Assembly: GCA_017893485.1 (NCBI GenBank)
Contig: CM030360.1
Span: forward strand, 144,220,697 to 144,284,696
DNA length: 64,000 nt
Reading direction: 5' to 3'
Source: Hemerocallis citrina
Taxonomy: Eukaryota; Streptophyta; Magnoliopsida; Asparagales; Asphodelaceae
The translations under genes were made by a program, and so were the position numbers. Shown here piece by piece: positions 11,717-22,250 of the stretch. The notes below the pieces were generated by a model, which had not been told where the DNA came from, made no database searches, and was given only the letters and a program-made list of their open reading frames with translations. Numbering within the stretch: the stretch's first letter is position 1; each line of letters begins with the position of its first letter.

Positions 11717-11751
11717 AATTCTTTGAGCAGAGCACCACAGCTAATCTCCAT
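8144..11751 (-). CDS. MAP65: MAP65/ASE1-like microtubule bundler, exons 1-7 only
   Basis: Coding exons on the minus strand: 11751-11713, 10980-10777, 10089-9823, 9327-9112, 8773-8618, 8540-8381 and 8295-8144. All have AG acceptors and GT donors and keep one frame (39, 204, 267, 216, 156, 160 and 152 nt; 398 codons). Key family motifs are CGALLKELQ, EIGRECLQVYKRKLDEA, KREERVKQFADLRSQIQKI, LWKLMDSPEEE, KASRMKEL and SRKDIMDRISKWIAACEEENWL. MAP65 proteins dimerise through this N-terminal rod and cross-link antiparallel microtubules in cortical arrays and the phragmoplast. Family members run to roughly 550-700 residues; the C-terminal microtubule-binding part is missing here and retroelements follow. 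Either the gene is truncated or its last exons lie beyond the window across a very large intron. An upstream in-frame ATG (7 codons earlier, after a stop) is an alternative start. Confidence 0.9.
11674..11711. repeat. GA/CT microsatellite touching the exon 1 donor
   Basis: About 19 GA units. On the gene strand the intron starts GTCTCTCTCT, so the repeat begins inside the splice donor and the repeat length can change the intron without changing the coding frame. Confidence 0.95.
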
Positions 11752-12865
11752 ACTGACAGTTACCCCCAGCATTCACAGAAACAACTAGAAGAAGAGCAGA
11801 GAAAAGAGGAAGAAGACGAAAAGAAGGCTTCAAGTCAAATGGACAACATTCTTTCTCCTTCAATTAAAACCCTTCTTCCTCTTTAACTCTTTTTTGGAAC
11901 TTTTGCGGACAAATAACTCAGAGAAAACAACAAACCAACTAACCTATGACAATTCCTCCAAAGGTAGAGGGAAAGAGAGAAGAAGAAGAAGAGGAAATGA
12001 AGGTGATATGAGTGAGTTAAGGAATTCAGGAGACAAAAAAGGAATAAGTAGCTCAGAGATATCTATGGTTTCTCCATGAATTTAAAATATCCATCAGATT
12101 AAACAATGCGAGTATTGTGAGGTCTTCTTTTTCAGACTTTTTTGTGTACAAGTAGGTGGAACAGAGTCAGTACCAGTATTGTAGATTCTCTACAAGGCAA
12201 GCAAAGAGTATGGTAGAGAGAATAGCTACATTAATTCTTGATTAATTAAGTTGATTTGTATTAGTTTAGTTCATTATTAGAATGGAAAATATTGCTAGCT
12301 GCCGACCTTTTTTCTTCATACAGTAGGCAAGGTGATATAATACAGGGACAAACTGTGGGGTCTGTTTAGTAGTTTAGGGGGTAAAACAACTGAATGACAA
12401 AGGTGAAGAAGAGACACTTTTTATGATTTAAATTTGAATAATGTATTTTTCCTTCCTAATTATGCATATTTGTTAGTAATTGTAATGATTAGGTTAGAGC
12501 TATAATTTTCTGTTAGAAGAGATTTTGATTTTGATGAATAGTATATTTGAGACATAATTTAAATGTGATAACTTGTCATCTAAAAAGAGGAAAATAGATT
12601 GAATGGATAGTAAATTATGATATTTTGGTATTCTATTTTTTCGAAATAAGATATTAATCGCAGCGAGAATGAAATTTCTACAATAATTCCAAAACTTTAT
12701 GCTATTATTTGAGAATAAAAATAAGAATAATACAAGTTGAAAGGGAAGGGAAATAGACTGAGCACCAAATTATATCGTGATTTGAATTAGTATCAGAAAT
12801 CACACATGCAGTCTGGTGTAGGGTGATTTTGAAAATAAATTATAATTATAATTAGTAGGACAATC
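11752..12865. other. MAP65 upstream region
   Basis: This holds the 5' leader and promoter of the minus-strand gene. The first 200 bases are purine-rich on the plus strand (GAAGAAGAAG-type), thus CT-rich in the transcript, as in many plant leaders. No convincing TATA box could be fixed. The remainder is AT-rich intergenic sequence with no gene. Confidence 0.5.
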
Positions 12866-13611
12866 TGTTAGGAAATATGAAGATCTTGTTGAGTTTTTGA
12901 CACAATCAACACAAAACCACCAAACAAGACTAGATCACACCAAACACAAAAGCACACAAGAGTTGTCCCGGTTGGAGCTTTCGCCTTAATCCGGGGGAGA
13001 AAGAACCAAGATATTATTCAACTAGAGAAGATACAAGAATACAATTCTCACCACGACCCTCTCTCAAACCTAATGAAACTTGATGCTGTTTACAATGGAG
13101 AGCTCTCTCACCCTCTCAGATGAAGTACTCTCTTCTTCTATTCGGCACTCAATAGAATCATATGGATTTATGAGCCGTTACAATTGTTTATATAGATCTA
13201 GAGACAAACCCTAAGTTAATATCTTGTTACAATAGCTATTGGATAGTACCCAAGAGATAACCCTACGATAGGAGCCACACGATCTAACTTGAAGAGAAAA
13301 TTGGGCCTTTCCCGAATCACCTAGATTCAAGCCCGAAAACTCATCAGCGCCGTTGCCGGTCGACCTACCCCAAGGTACGGTCGACCGCAACCTTCTGAAG
13401 TCCACCCGAGAGCATATCGGTCGACCGCGCAGTCGACTGTAGTCTCGCTGCAGTAGGGCGGTCGACCGACCCCAAGATCTAGCCGACCGCAACCTCCTCT
13501 GTCGCATTCTGCTGACTGTTTCTTGCCTCCACTCTGTTTTCAATCGCCTTTATCTCTCCATCGTCTTATCATTTTCTTATTCAATATAGTATGCAAGACA
13601 TAAACCCAACA
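12866..13611 (-). mobile_element. Solo LTR, 746 bp, target duplication CAATC
   Basis: The element starts TGTTAGG and ends CCCAACA, flanked by CAATC at 12861-12865 and 13612-13616. On the minus strand it begins TGTTGGGTTTATG and has TATATAAAC near 13190, so the minus strand is the likely sense. No internal protein region is present. It contains several GGTCGACC-type palindromes (13360-13475). Superfamily is not certain; copia is likely from the TGTTG ends. Confidence 0.85.
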
Positions 13612-13805
13612 CAATCATGATTTATAAGAGCTTGATTTGAATTATTAGGAATACAATCATGTGGTAATCAGGAGCATATCTTAGCAAGGGATTTGAGCTG
13701 TTGGTGGATGACTTGCAATCAAAGAACTCACTTTTTCATGACAAATTGATGATGAAAATATCTAGAAGAATTATCTTCTAATGGAGAAAAGGGTATGACT
13801 GTGTA

Positions 13806-13837
<32 letters not shown>

Positions 13838-14011
13838 TCGCATTTAATTAATGAAACATGAATAGTATGAATTGTATTCCTCTGATTGAGTCATCAGTGA
13901 ATACTTTGTGACTAATATCTATTTTTGCTCATGAAGCACATACAAATGCATAATGATACAAGCGACCCAATTTGAAGATAAGATTTGCATGGATAATCTA
14001 ATTAATTTAGA
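13612..14011. other. AT-rich intergenic, short TA microsatellite
   Basis: No gene seen. A TA repeat occupies about 13808-13831. Confidence 0.5.
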
Positions 14012-14183
14012 CTAGTAATTTACACGTGCAATGCACGTCTTAATAAATATAGTTTTTTAAAGTAAAAATTCAGACGTAATTTGAGTTTCAACCTAAGACC
14101 TCATTTATAATAATTATGCACATGCATTGCATGTAGATTTACAAATGACACCGAGGCCTTTTCCATTATTATATTATTAGAGA
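14012..14183 (-). mobile_element. Short non-autonomous Helitron (H1)
   Basis: On the minus strand it starts TCTCTAATAATATAATAATG and ends in CTAG after the palindrome ACGTGCATTGCACGTG, and it lies between an A and a T on the plus strand. TC start, 3' hairpin, CTRR end and AT target are the defining Helitron features. At 172 bp it has no coding capacity. Confidence 0.75.
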
Positions 14184-14184
14184 T

Positions 14185-15165
14185 TTATGTAAATCACCCT
14201 AAGGGGGGTGATTAGAGTGATTGTGCGGAAAAAAAAAAAATTTTAAATGAAGTGCAGAGTAAATAAAAAGAGTTAAGAAGAGCAAACACAGATAGCACAA
14301 GTGACGCAGCGATGTAACGTGGTTTGATCCCCATGTCTACGTCCACACCTCCTACTTGTAGCAATTCTCCGCCATAAGCGTTCCACTATACCCAAAATCC
14401 TTGTACGGTGATTCTCGGATTCAGGCCGAGAGATCTATTATACCCACAGGACTTCTAACACAAGTCCCGTCAATCTCACCGAAGTGGAAGAAAAGAAAAA
14501 CTCAAGATCCTAAATGATCTTGACTGAAGAATACAAAAATTATCACACACACACTCGGATTGATTATTGAAAGATTAGTTCAGAAGATTTTTCTCAGAAG
14601 TAATAGGTGAGGAATACTCAGTGGGTTCGGCCAATTAAATAGATTGGAAAGTGTATCGATCAAAATTGGAAACGATACATTCCGAAAATGTGAACAGCGC
14701 AAAGTGCGGTCGACCACAATCTTTGGTGCAGTCGACCGTTCATCTCTCTGACGTAAAGTAGAGAGATGAAGGGTCGACTGCTTCATACGCAACTGAGAGT
14801 TGCAACCAACTGCGATCCGGTCGACCATCATGAGATGCGGTCGACCGGTATCGCACTGTTCATATCGAATCCACTTTATATTCTTACAAAAAAAACTAAT
14901 CAATCAATTTTACACAGATTTAAATCTCAAAAATAGAGAATGATAGCAGTTGGTCTTGATAGCTTTCTTGGACATTAATCAATCAACTTTTATTTTTAAA
15001 TATCTTCTTCTTTTGCTTGATTTCTCAATCTTTCTTTATTACTTTCTTTCTTTGAATATTCTTGAATCTCTCTTGAATCTCTTATGGATATTATTTGATC
15101 CTGAAAATCTGAATAACTCAATTCAAACTTATTAGTATTTATAGACACGTTTTGTGCACACCAAA
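14185..15165. mobile_element. Unclassified retroelement remnant with GTCGACC palindromes
   Basis: Near 14196-14222 the sequence CACCCTAAGGGGGGTGATTA and then ACGTGGTTTGATCCCCATG near 14319 resemble sequence common in plant LTR elements. GGTCGACC or AGTCGACC palindromes occur at about 14708, 14732, 14819 and 14840. A minus-strand TATA-like CTATAAATAC lies near 15135-15145. I could not find matching ends or target duplications. No protein domain is visible. Confidence 0.35.
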
Positions 15166-15348
15166 CTAGGAGTTAACAATTTACACGTGCGATGAACGTC
15201 TTGATAAATATAGTTTTTTAAAGTAAAAATTCAGAAGTAGTCTGGGATTGAACCTAAGACATTCTTTATAATAGTTATACACGTGTGTTGCACGCGTTGA
15301 TAGATTGACAAATGACACTAAGACCTTCTCCCATTATAATATTAGAGA
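15166..15348 (-). mobile_element. Short non-autonomous Helitron (H2)
   Basis: Its body aligns with H1 along nearly its whole length (shared AATATAGTTTTTTAAAGTAA and TTAGAGA end). The 3' end on the minus strand is CTAG but with about 8 extra bases before it. Flanks are A and T as expected. Confidence 0.65.
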
Positions 15349-15381
15349 TATTTGGAAAGCATACTGAGACATTTATTATCA

Positions 15382-15712
15382 CTAGTAATCTGTATATGTG
15401 ATGCATGTTTTAATTAATTTTTTTTATAGAGTAAATAATAAGACGTAGTCTGGCAACGAACCTGAAACCTCCTTTTACTCATACATACTATTTACAAATT
15501 ATCCCTAGTTGCACAAACTTTTATTTTATATGAGCTACAATTTTGTAAATAATTATGTCATAAATAAATTTGAACTTTGAAGATATTATGGTAACTAACA
15601 TCAGTTGAGTAAATGAATGGTTAATATAACTCTCACTTAAAAATGAATGGTTGAGATTAGATGGTTGAATGTCTATAAATGACACCCAACTCTCTCATTA
15701 TAATATTAGAGA
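15382..15712 (-). mobile_element. Non-autonomous Helitron (H3)
   Basis: On the minus strand it starts TCTCTAATATTATAATGAGA and ends in CTAG (15382-15385 on plus), with A and T flanks. A second TCTCTAATATTGGAATGGGA terminus lies at 15799-15780, so H3 may be nested in, or be a rearranged copy of, a further Helitron reaching 15799. Confidence 0.6.
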
Positions 15713-16070
15713 TTGTGTGGTGTATATTTAATTGAGGTTGAATGCATACAAATTAGAAGTTGTCTACAAATGACAACTCTCCCATTCCAATATTAGAGAT
15801 TACAGATTAGAGAAAATGGCTTAGTGAGCATATCAGCTTAGGATGCAAGCGAACTCTCCTTTCATTCTGTATGACATGCATCTATAGATATTGGGTGAGA
15901 GTATTGCTTTAATTAAGGTGCACATTCCTATATGATCTCTCTAAATTCACGAAAGGATGAGCACCCCAATCAATCTGATGGTTATGGGACCCGCCTTTCA
16001 TATTATTTTTCTTAAGAAGGCGTCGATACTACTTGAATCTATTCAAAATGGGAAAATATCTTTATCTGTA
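15713..16070. other. Intergenic sequence left of the Tat nest
   Basis: Apart from the second Helitron-like terminus at 15780-15799 nothing is recognised here. This is the left flank of the Tat insertion. Confidence 0.45.
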
Positions 16071-16610
16071 TGATGCTGTTTGTTTTTGGGATATGAGGGC
16101 AACAAGTGTGAGTTCTTGTAATTTGTATAGCGAAAGATGTGGTACTGGTGTTGATCCGATCCTAGGCTATAGGACCGGCTCGGGAGTAGCAGGAGAGAGG
16201 TAGAGGTCGGGTGCTCGGCTCGGATTTAGTAGCTCGGCTCAGATATAGCAGCTCGGCTCGGATCTTTGAGGCTTAGCTCGGCTCGATCTTTTGTACCTGC
16301 ACACTGCCTAGAAACACCGGGAGAAGTCCCGGCGACAGGCACTCCGACGATCTAGTCAGTCACTGAGAAAGCAACAATAGCTAGGATTCAGGTGGAGAAA
16401 AGTTTATTACCTTGGACAAGGAGGGGGGGCTGGTATTTATAGGCAGGGATAAACAGGTCTGAGACCCTAACGGGCCGGGTCGGACCCATTTGCCTGTGGG
16501 CCTGAGTTGGTAGAAACCCATTGGACTTCAGTTGACCTAATGATCAGGGAGGAGCGAAATTTGAGGGGATCTGAATGCCCTGATGGGGCCACGTCATCTA
16601 CACCATATCA
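16071..16610 (-). repeat. 3' LTR of T2
   Basis: 540 bp, matching the 521-bp LTR at 55985-56505. On the minus strand a TATA box CTATAAATACC lies near 16432-16442, followed by the transcribed start with GTCGCCGGGACTTCTCCCGG. Confidence 0.92.
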
Positions 16611-16625
16611 GGAGCCCCCCACTCC
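16611..16625 (-). other. Polypurine tract of T2
   Basis: On the minus strand GGAGTGGGGGGCTCC stands directly before the LTR start TGATATGG. It matches the tract of T1. Confidence 0.88.
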
Positions 16626-16849
16626 TGGAGGGTTGTGTAAGCCAGCCGTGAAGGAGTAGTTTGTCCCTGCAGGAAGAGTGGAGCGATGTGTTTGGCGAAT
16701 ACGATTTGCAATTTTTTGGAGAGGTAAGTGGGGTAGGACGAAGAAGTTCCCCGGGAGAAAAAGGGACGTCGAGGGTTTAGTACCAAGGGTCGGGGGCCAA
16801 GCGTCGAGCATTGAGCCCTGGCATGTGACAAAGCTATGAATTAGCTTGG

Positions 16850-18185
16850 AGATCATGACGGGCGTTCGAGGGCCGAGCGTCGACGGTCGAGACTCCATGC
16901 TTTTGTGCCGAGCGTTGAGCCAGTGCCGAGCGTCGATCCCCCTACCCGTGAGAAAGCTACGGAGTGGCTCAAGGTCACTGCTGAGCATCGAGTCCGTAGA
17001 GCTTGTGAGAAAGCTAGGACGTGGCTCTGGGTCACTGCCGAGCATCAAGCCCCCCTGCTTGTGTGAGAGCTAGGGGGTGTCTCGAGGTCACTGCCGAGCG
17101 TCGAGCCCATATAGCTTGTGAGAAAGTTAGGGCGTGGCTCGTGGTCAATGTTGAGCGTCGAGCTTGCTGCTTGTGTGAAAGCTAGGAAATGGCTCGATGA
17201 CACTGCCGACCGTTGAGCCCGTATAGCTTGTGAGGAAGATAAGGCATGGCTCGAGATCACTGCCAAGCACCGAGTCCCCCTGCTTGTGTGAGAGCTAGGG
17301 GGTGGCTCGAGGTCACTGCTGAGCGTCGAGTCCCCTGCTTGTGTGAAAGCTAGGGTGTGGCTTGAGATCACTACCGAGCGTCGATCCCATATAGATTTTG
17401 AGAAAGTAAGGGCGTGACTCGAGGTCACTGCCGAGCGCCGAGCCTTCTTCTTGTGTGAAAGCTAGGATGTGGCTCGAGGTCACTGCTGAGCGTCGAGCCC
17501 GTATAGCTTGTGAGGAAGCTAGGGCGTGGCTCAATGTCACTGCCAAGCGTCGAGCCCCCCTACTTGTGTGAGAGCTAGGAGGTGGCTCGAGGTCACTGTC
17601 GAGCGTGAAGCCCCTTGCTTGTGTGAAAGCTAGGGTGTGGCTCGAGGTCACTGTTGAGCATCGAGCCCCTCTGCTTATGAGAAAATAGGGTGTGGCTCGA
17701 GGTCACTACCGAGCGTTGGGCCCCCCATGCTTGTGTGAGAGCTAGGGGTGGCTCGAGGTCACTGCCGAGCATCGAGCCCATATAGCTTATGAGAGAGCTA
17801 GGGCATGGCTCGAGGTCACTACCAAGTATCGAGCCCCTTTGCTTGTGAGATAGCTAGGGCATGGTTCAAGGTCACTGCCGAGTGTCGAGCCCCCCCCCCC
17901 CCCCCCCCCACTTGTGTGCAAGCTAGGGCGTGGCTCGAGGTTAATGCCGATCGTCGAGCTCCCCTGCTTGTGAGAAAGCTAGGGCGTGGCTTGAGGTCAC
18001 TACCGAGCGTCGAGCCCCTCCTGCTTATGTGAAAGCTTGGATGTGGCTGACTTCCAAGCATCGGGCCCATATAGCTTGTGAGAAGGCTAGGTATGGCTCG
18101 AGGTTACTGCCGAGCGTCGAGCCCATATTGCTTGTGAGAAAGCTAAGGTGTGTCTCGAAGCTAATGCCGAGTGTCGAGCCCATGT
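16850..18185 (+). repeat. Tandem array, about 57-bp unit, about 22 copies
   Basis: The unit contains GCTTGTGAGAAAGCTAGGGC, GTGGCTCGAGGTCACTGCC and GAGCGTCGAGCCC. Spacing between successive GGTCACTG motifs is 56-58 bp. The array lies between the 3' LTR and the antisense genes. A poly-C run at 17889-17909 interrupts one copy. Long minus-strand reading frames across the array arise from the repeat and are not genes. Confidence 0.93.
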
Positions 18186-18189
18186 GATG

Positions 18190-18517
18190 CTGACGTCATG
18201 GGGGTGGAATTTGAGGCATCGACATCTTATCAGCCATTAGATCTTAATGATCAAGATTGAATTGATCAGGATTCCAACGTAGAATTCGAGGCGTCAAAAT
18301 CTCATAAGCCGTTAGATCTTGATGATCAAGATTGGACGGTTAGGATTCCAACATGGAATTTGAGGCGTCGTTGGTCGCTCTATAAATCCTCCACCCCCTA
18401 TCAATTTCTTCACTTTGCTTTCTCTTTCTAAAAATAGGAGTTTCTCTCTCTACCCACCGGTGACGACTTTTCTGTTGATATCTCCGTTAAGGAAATTCAG
18501 GTTAGTACTTTTTTGTT
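18190..18517 (+). promoter_or_regulatory. Promoter and leader of T2 antisense gene 1
   Basis: TGACGTCA (18191-18198), a palindromic bZIP (CRE/TGA-type) site, lies upstream of CTCTATAAATCC (18380-18391), a good plant TATA box. A segment with TTAGATCTT-ATGATCAAGATTG is present twice between them. A pyrimidine-rich leader leads to ATG at 18518, with CAG-GTTAGT at 18498-18506 as a possible leader intron donor. Position and motifs support an independent plus-strand promoter inside the element; activity is inferred. Confidence 0.6.
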
Positions 18518-20642
18518 ATGTCGCGCTCTCAGTCCGGTTCTGAAGCGAGTGCCTCCGGCCGAGATGAGGTGGATCCTCATTCGGACTCCACGTCTTAGGA
18601 TCTAGACGACTAGGTTTTGGACGTGGTGCCGCTCCGAAGCCACAAGCCACACGTGGTAGAGTCCAACACTTCTACCACTGAGGTCGAGGTATTAGGTGAG
18701 GAGGTGGAGGAAAGAGTGGTGGATCAGGAAGGTAGTGAGGAAGGGGTCGAGGGAGAGGCGGATGAGGAAGGTAGTGAGGAAGGAGAGGCTCTCCCCCTTC
18801 TCCCGCCTTTGGCGACACCATCACCTCCAAAGGCTCCCCGAATTCGGAAGAAGAAGAGGAAGTGGCGCCTATCGGACAGTCTGAGGACACCATATGAGTT
18901 CGAGCCAGCGCACGGGCTCAACGTTCTATACTACAAGATTCCCCAGTCGTTCAGGATGTATCCTGACGACGTCGAGAACTTGGTTCAATTTGGCGTGGAG
19001 GTATCTTCTCGAGTCGGACCCAAATACAGATGGGCAGGGTTCAGTGTCCTGAAGTCCGACTATCTGCCCGTGATAAGGGCTAGCTGTTTCATTGGGCGGG
19101 AGTGCGAGCTGATGATCCCGAGCCCTGGTCTTCGCCTCACCACCGAGTTAGCCCCAGGCTTCTGTATGTGTCCCGAGGATGTCGTTTTGGGGCAAAGGCT
19201 TCCGTTGCACCCGTTCATCAAGAGGGTGCTGAGGTGGGGGGAGCTCTGTCCGATGTAGTACGGCCCTAAATCGTGGAAACAGTTAGTCTGCTTCATTCTA
19301 AAATGTGAAGAAAAGAAGGTGCCTCTAAAGCTGAAGTATTTTTGGGCTGTCTTAAGGGTGGGCTCGCTTGGAGATTTGGAAGGCATTTACTACATATCGC
19401 CTCGCCCCCACAAGAAAGTGGTGCACGGGCATCCGGATTCCATCAAGGGGTGGAAGGCCAAGTATTTCGTGATCTAAAGCGAGGTACCTTGGGAAATTCC
19501 TACAGCTTGGAATTTCCGAATCACGAATCCCCGAGGCGAAAGGACTTGACTGAGGCAGAGTGGGCTGATGTTGATAGGATTTTCGAGGGACACAGCATCG
19601 GTTGGCCGAATGTAACAGAATCACACTTAGCCTGGAACGGACTGAGCCCAGCCGACCCTTGTATGTTTTCGTTTCATTTTTGTTTAATCTTTTGCCTTCG
19701 CGTTAACATTCCCTCTTCTTTCTTGCAGTGATGGACCAGGAAAAGCTCGTCGCACGGAAGGCTCTAAAGGATCTAGTTCGGCGCCGCCCATGGGGGCTCT
19801 GAAGGCCCTTCGGAGCGGCCCCATAAGAGGGTGAAGGTCCTCTCTTTTAGGGAAGCGCCAGAGTCGGCGCCAAGCTCCAGCAGCCACAAGGTTGCAGAGG
19901 TCTTGAAGGCAGGGACCCCCTCCTTGCGACCCGATGCCTCGGAGATGGTGGGTAAGAGGGGGCTAAGGCCTTTTGCCCCGGACTGGTCAGTGAAGAAGGG
20001 TGACTCATTGGTGGAGGGCCAGATCTTAGTAGAGGTTGTAGATAACCTCGCCACGACGCGCGACCGATCCTTCTTGGCGATCGAGAAGGTCGAGATTTGC
20101 TACATGAAATAAGCTCAAGCCCACGTGGTGGTAAGTGTCGGTTTGCCTGTTTAGCTTTTTTGTACTTGGCGTTGTTTTTTGATTTTTGTCTCTCCAATCA
20201 GGCATCAATGGCTGGTTCACAGATGAAGAGGTGCTTCGATAAAGAACTCAAGGCTGAGAAGCGGAATGCCGCCAAGTACCTGCATGAAGCGAAGGACCTG
20301 AAGCTCAAGCTGACGACAGCTCAAGGGGCGGTGTAGGCCCTTCAAGCTGACCTCGCCACCCAACAGGACCAGCACCTTTGTGCTTTGGCGGAGGTTCGAG
20401 GAAAGGAGGTTGCGGAGTACGAGGAGCTGCAGGCTGCGGTAGGGGAGGAACTGATAAACACCCAAGACGAGGCGTATGATCTGGCGAAGGAGCACTTTCT
20501 GCTCCGTTATGCTCAAGCGAAAATCGACCACCTCCACTACGGCTGGCAGCCGCCCATGCCTCCACTGACCCCCGGAGGTGAGGGTGACGAGGCACCGGAA
20601 GACCCGAGCATAGAGAGAGGCAGTAGGGGCGACGACCGATGA
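18518..20642 (+). pseudogene. Antisense gene 1 of T2, Transposase_28-like, three exons
   Basis: Exons 18518-19660, 19729-20130 and 20202-20642 have GT-AG junctions and match the three-exon plan of the T1 gene. Exon 1 has an E/G-rich acidic stretch, then LPLHPFIKRVLRWGELCPM and, after a stop, YGPKSWKQLVCFILKCEEK and YYISPRPHKKVVHG, matching the Transposase_28 region of T1. Exon 3 is a coiled coil followed by an acidic, proline-rich tail. It carries many stops (for example two near 18596-18612, one at 19255-19259, TAA near 20110, TAG near 20334), so it is dead. Several stops read as CAA or CAG changed to TAA or TAG. It is convergent to gag-pol. Confidence 0.75.
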
Positions 20643-20843
20643 AGAGGTGCAGATCCCCCCTAAGATGTAGTTTCTATATTTTCTTCATTTTCTTTTTGTA
20701 TTTTCTGAGTGCGGACTAGCGACCACTTTTTTGTAACTATTTTTTTTGGAATTAATATAATCATGTGTTTTTGGCCGACCTGTTATGACTTGTCATTTTC
20801 GAAAAGCTTGGAGTGAAATCTTGTTTCCACTCCTTTTTGTCAA
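20643..20843 (+). other. Spacer between the two antisense genes of T2
   Basis: T-rich, with an ATTAATATAATC near 20751 that could act as a polyadenylation signal for gene 1. No coding frame. Confidence 0.4.
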
Positions 20844-21404
20844 ATGGACGAGACCCTAGGAGCCGACCTCAGTTCTGCCGAGATCCGGTGACTTCGGAAC
20901 AGGCTAGTGTCCAAGGAGAGTGTCTTGATTCGCTATCACAGACATGCCCGCGATCAGAAAGCCATGGTAAGCTATTTCATGAACAAGTCCAAGGAGCTCG
21001 GTTTAGAGGCGGCACACCTGAAGAAGGCTATAGCCGATCGAGACTGGGGGAGTGCCGAGATGAACTGGTCGAAGTCTGATGCCTCCACCAGGCGACCGAC
21101 CTCTGAGTCCATTCTCCGTGAGGTCATGGTGGAGAAAGTGCTGGAGATTCAGAGGTTGAAAGTCATGCTCGGCACAGGCGGATCCCGGTTTGGCCCTTTT
21201 GGGGGAGGCAACCCCTCTGTCTTGGGTTCCTCACCGACCATGTATCTGGAAATGGTGAGGCCGGCTGATGCGCAAAACTCCATTGTCGGAATGTCTACAC
21301 TGGCGATGCCGGTGGTGCCGGACGAACTCACTGGAGGATGGACCCGCTCGGTGGGGCTCGAGATGGTCCGTGTTAGCCAAAAAAGCCCCACGAGAAACAC
21401 TTAG
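20844..21404 (+). pseudogene. Antisense gene 2 of T2 (coiled-coil), one early stop
   Basis: ATG at 20844 opens MDETLGADLSSAEIR, then a TGA at about 20889 (CGA changed to TGA fits), then an open frame to 21404. The middle is helical and charged (MNKSKELGLEAAHLKKAIAD), the end is G/P/S-rich. It occupies the place of the 1229-2068 gene in T1 and has a similar split into coiled coil plus low-complexity tail. No known domain is recognised. Confidence 0.55.
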
Positions 21405-21489
21405 GTTGGGGTAAAAAGAACCTTTGTAATAATCTCTATTGTACTGTGGCCCTTCAAGGCATTATGATGAATGAGATTTGATTTTTCCA

Positions 21490-22250
21490 TCCCTCCAACT
21501 TGTAAGAAAGCTTAGGATGCTGCCTGCAGCGTAAGCCAAATGTTGAGCCCCCGTGCTTTGTAGAAATCTAAGGAGTGGCTTGAGGTCAGTGCCGAGCACC
21601 TAGCCCATGCAGCTTGAGAAAGTTAGGGCATTGCTCGAGGTCAATGCTAAATGTCGAGCCCCCATGCTTGTAGAAAAGCTAGGGTGTGGCTCGAGGTCAT
21701 TGTCGAGCACCTAGCCCATACAGCTTGAGAAAGCTAGGGCGTTGCTCGAGGTCAATGCCGAATGTCGAACCCCCATGCTTGTGAGAAAGCTAGGGTGTGG
21801 CTCGAGGTTATTGCCGAGCGCCTAGCCCATACAGCTTGAGAAAGCTAGGCCATTGCTCGAGATCAATGCCGAATATCGAGCCCCCATGCTTGTAGAAAAG
21901 CTAGGGTGTGGCTCGAGGTCATTGAAGAGCGCATAAACCATACAGTTTGAGAAAGTTAGGACATTGCTCGAGGTCAATGCCGAATGTTGAGCCCCCATGC
22001 TTGTGAGAAAGCTAGGGTGTGGCTTGAGGTCATTGCCAAGTGCCTAGCACATACAGCTTGAGAAAGCTAGGGCGTTGCTCGAGGTCAATGCCGAATGTCG
22101 AGCCCCCATGCTTTGTAGAAAGCTAGGGTGTGGCTCGAGGTCATTGCCGAGCGCCTAGCCCATATAACTTGAGAAAGCTAGTGCGTTGCTCGAGGTCAAT
22201 GCCAATGTCAAGCCCCCATGCTTGCGAGAAAGCTAGGGTGTGGCGAATGC
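21490..22250 (+). repeat. Tandem array with alternating monomers, about 113-bp period
   Basis: Two related monomers of about 57 bp alternate. One has GGTGTGGCTCGAGGTCATTG and GAGCGCCTAGCCCATACAGC; the other has GCGTTGCTCGAGGTCAATGC and GAATGTCGAGCCCCCATGC. About six and a half dimers are present. Both monomers are relatives of the 57-bp unit at 16850-18185, so the same repeat family flanks the antisense genes on both sides. Confidence 0.92.

Noticed and set aside
16853..18070. Several 60-146-codon minus-strand frames with repeated SSHALAF-like words
   Set aside because: They are translations of the 57-bp tandem array.
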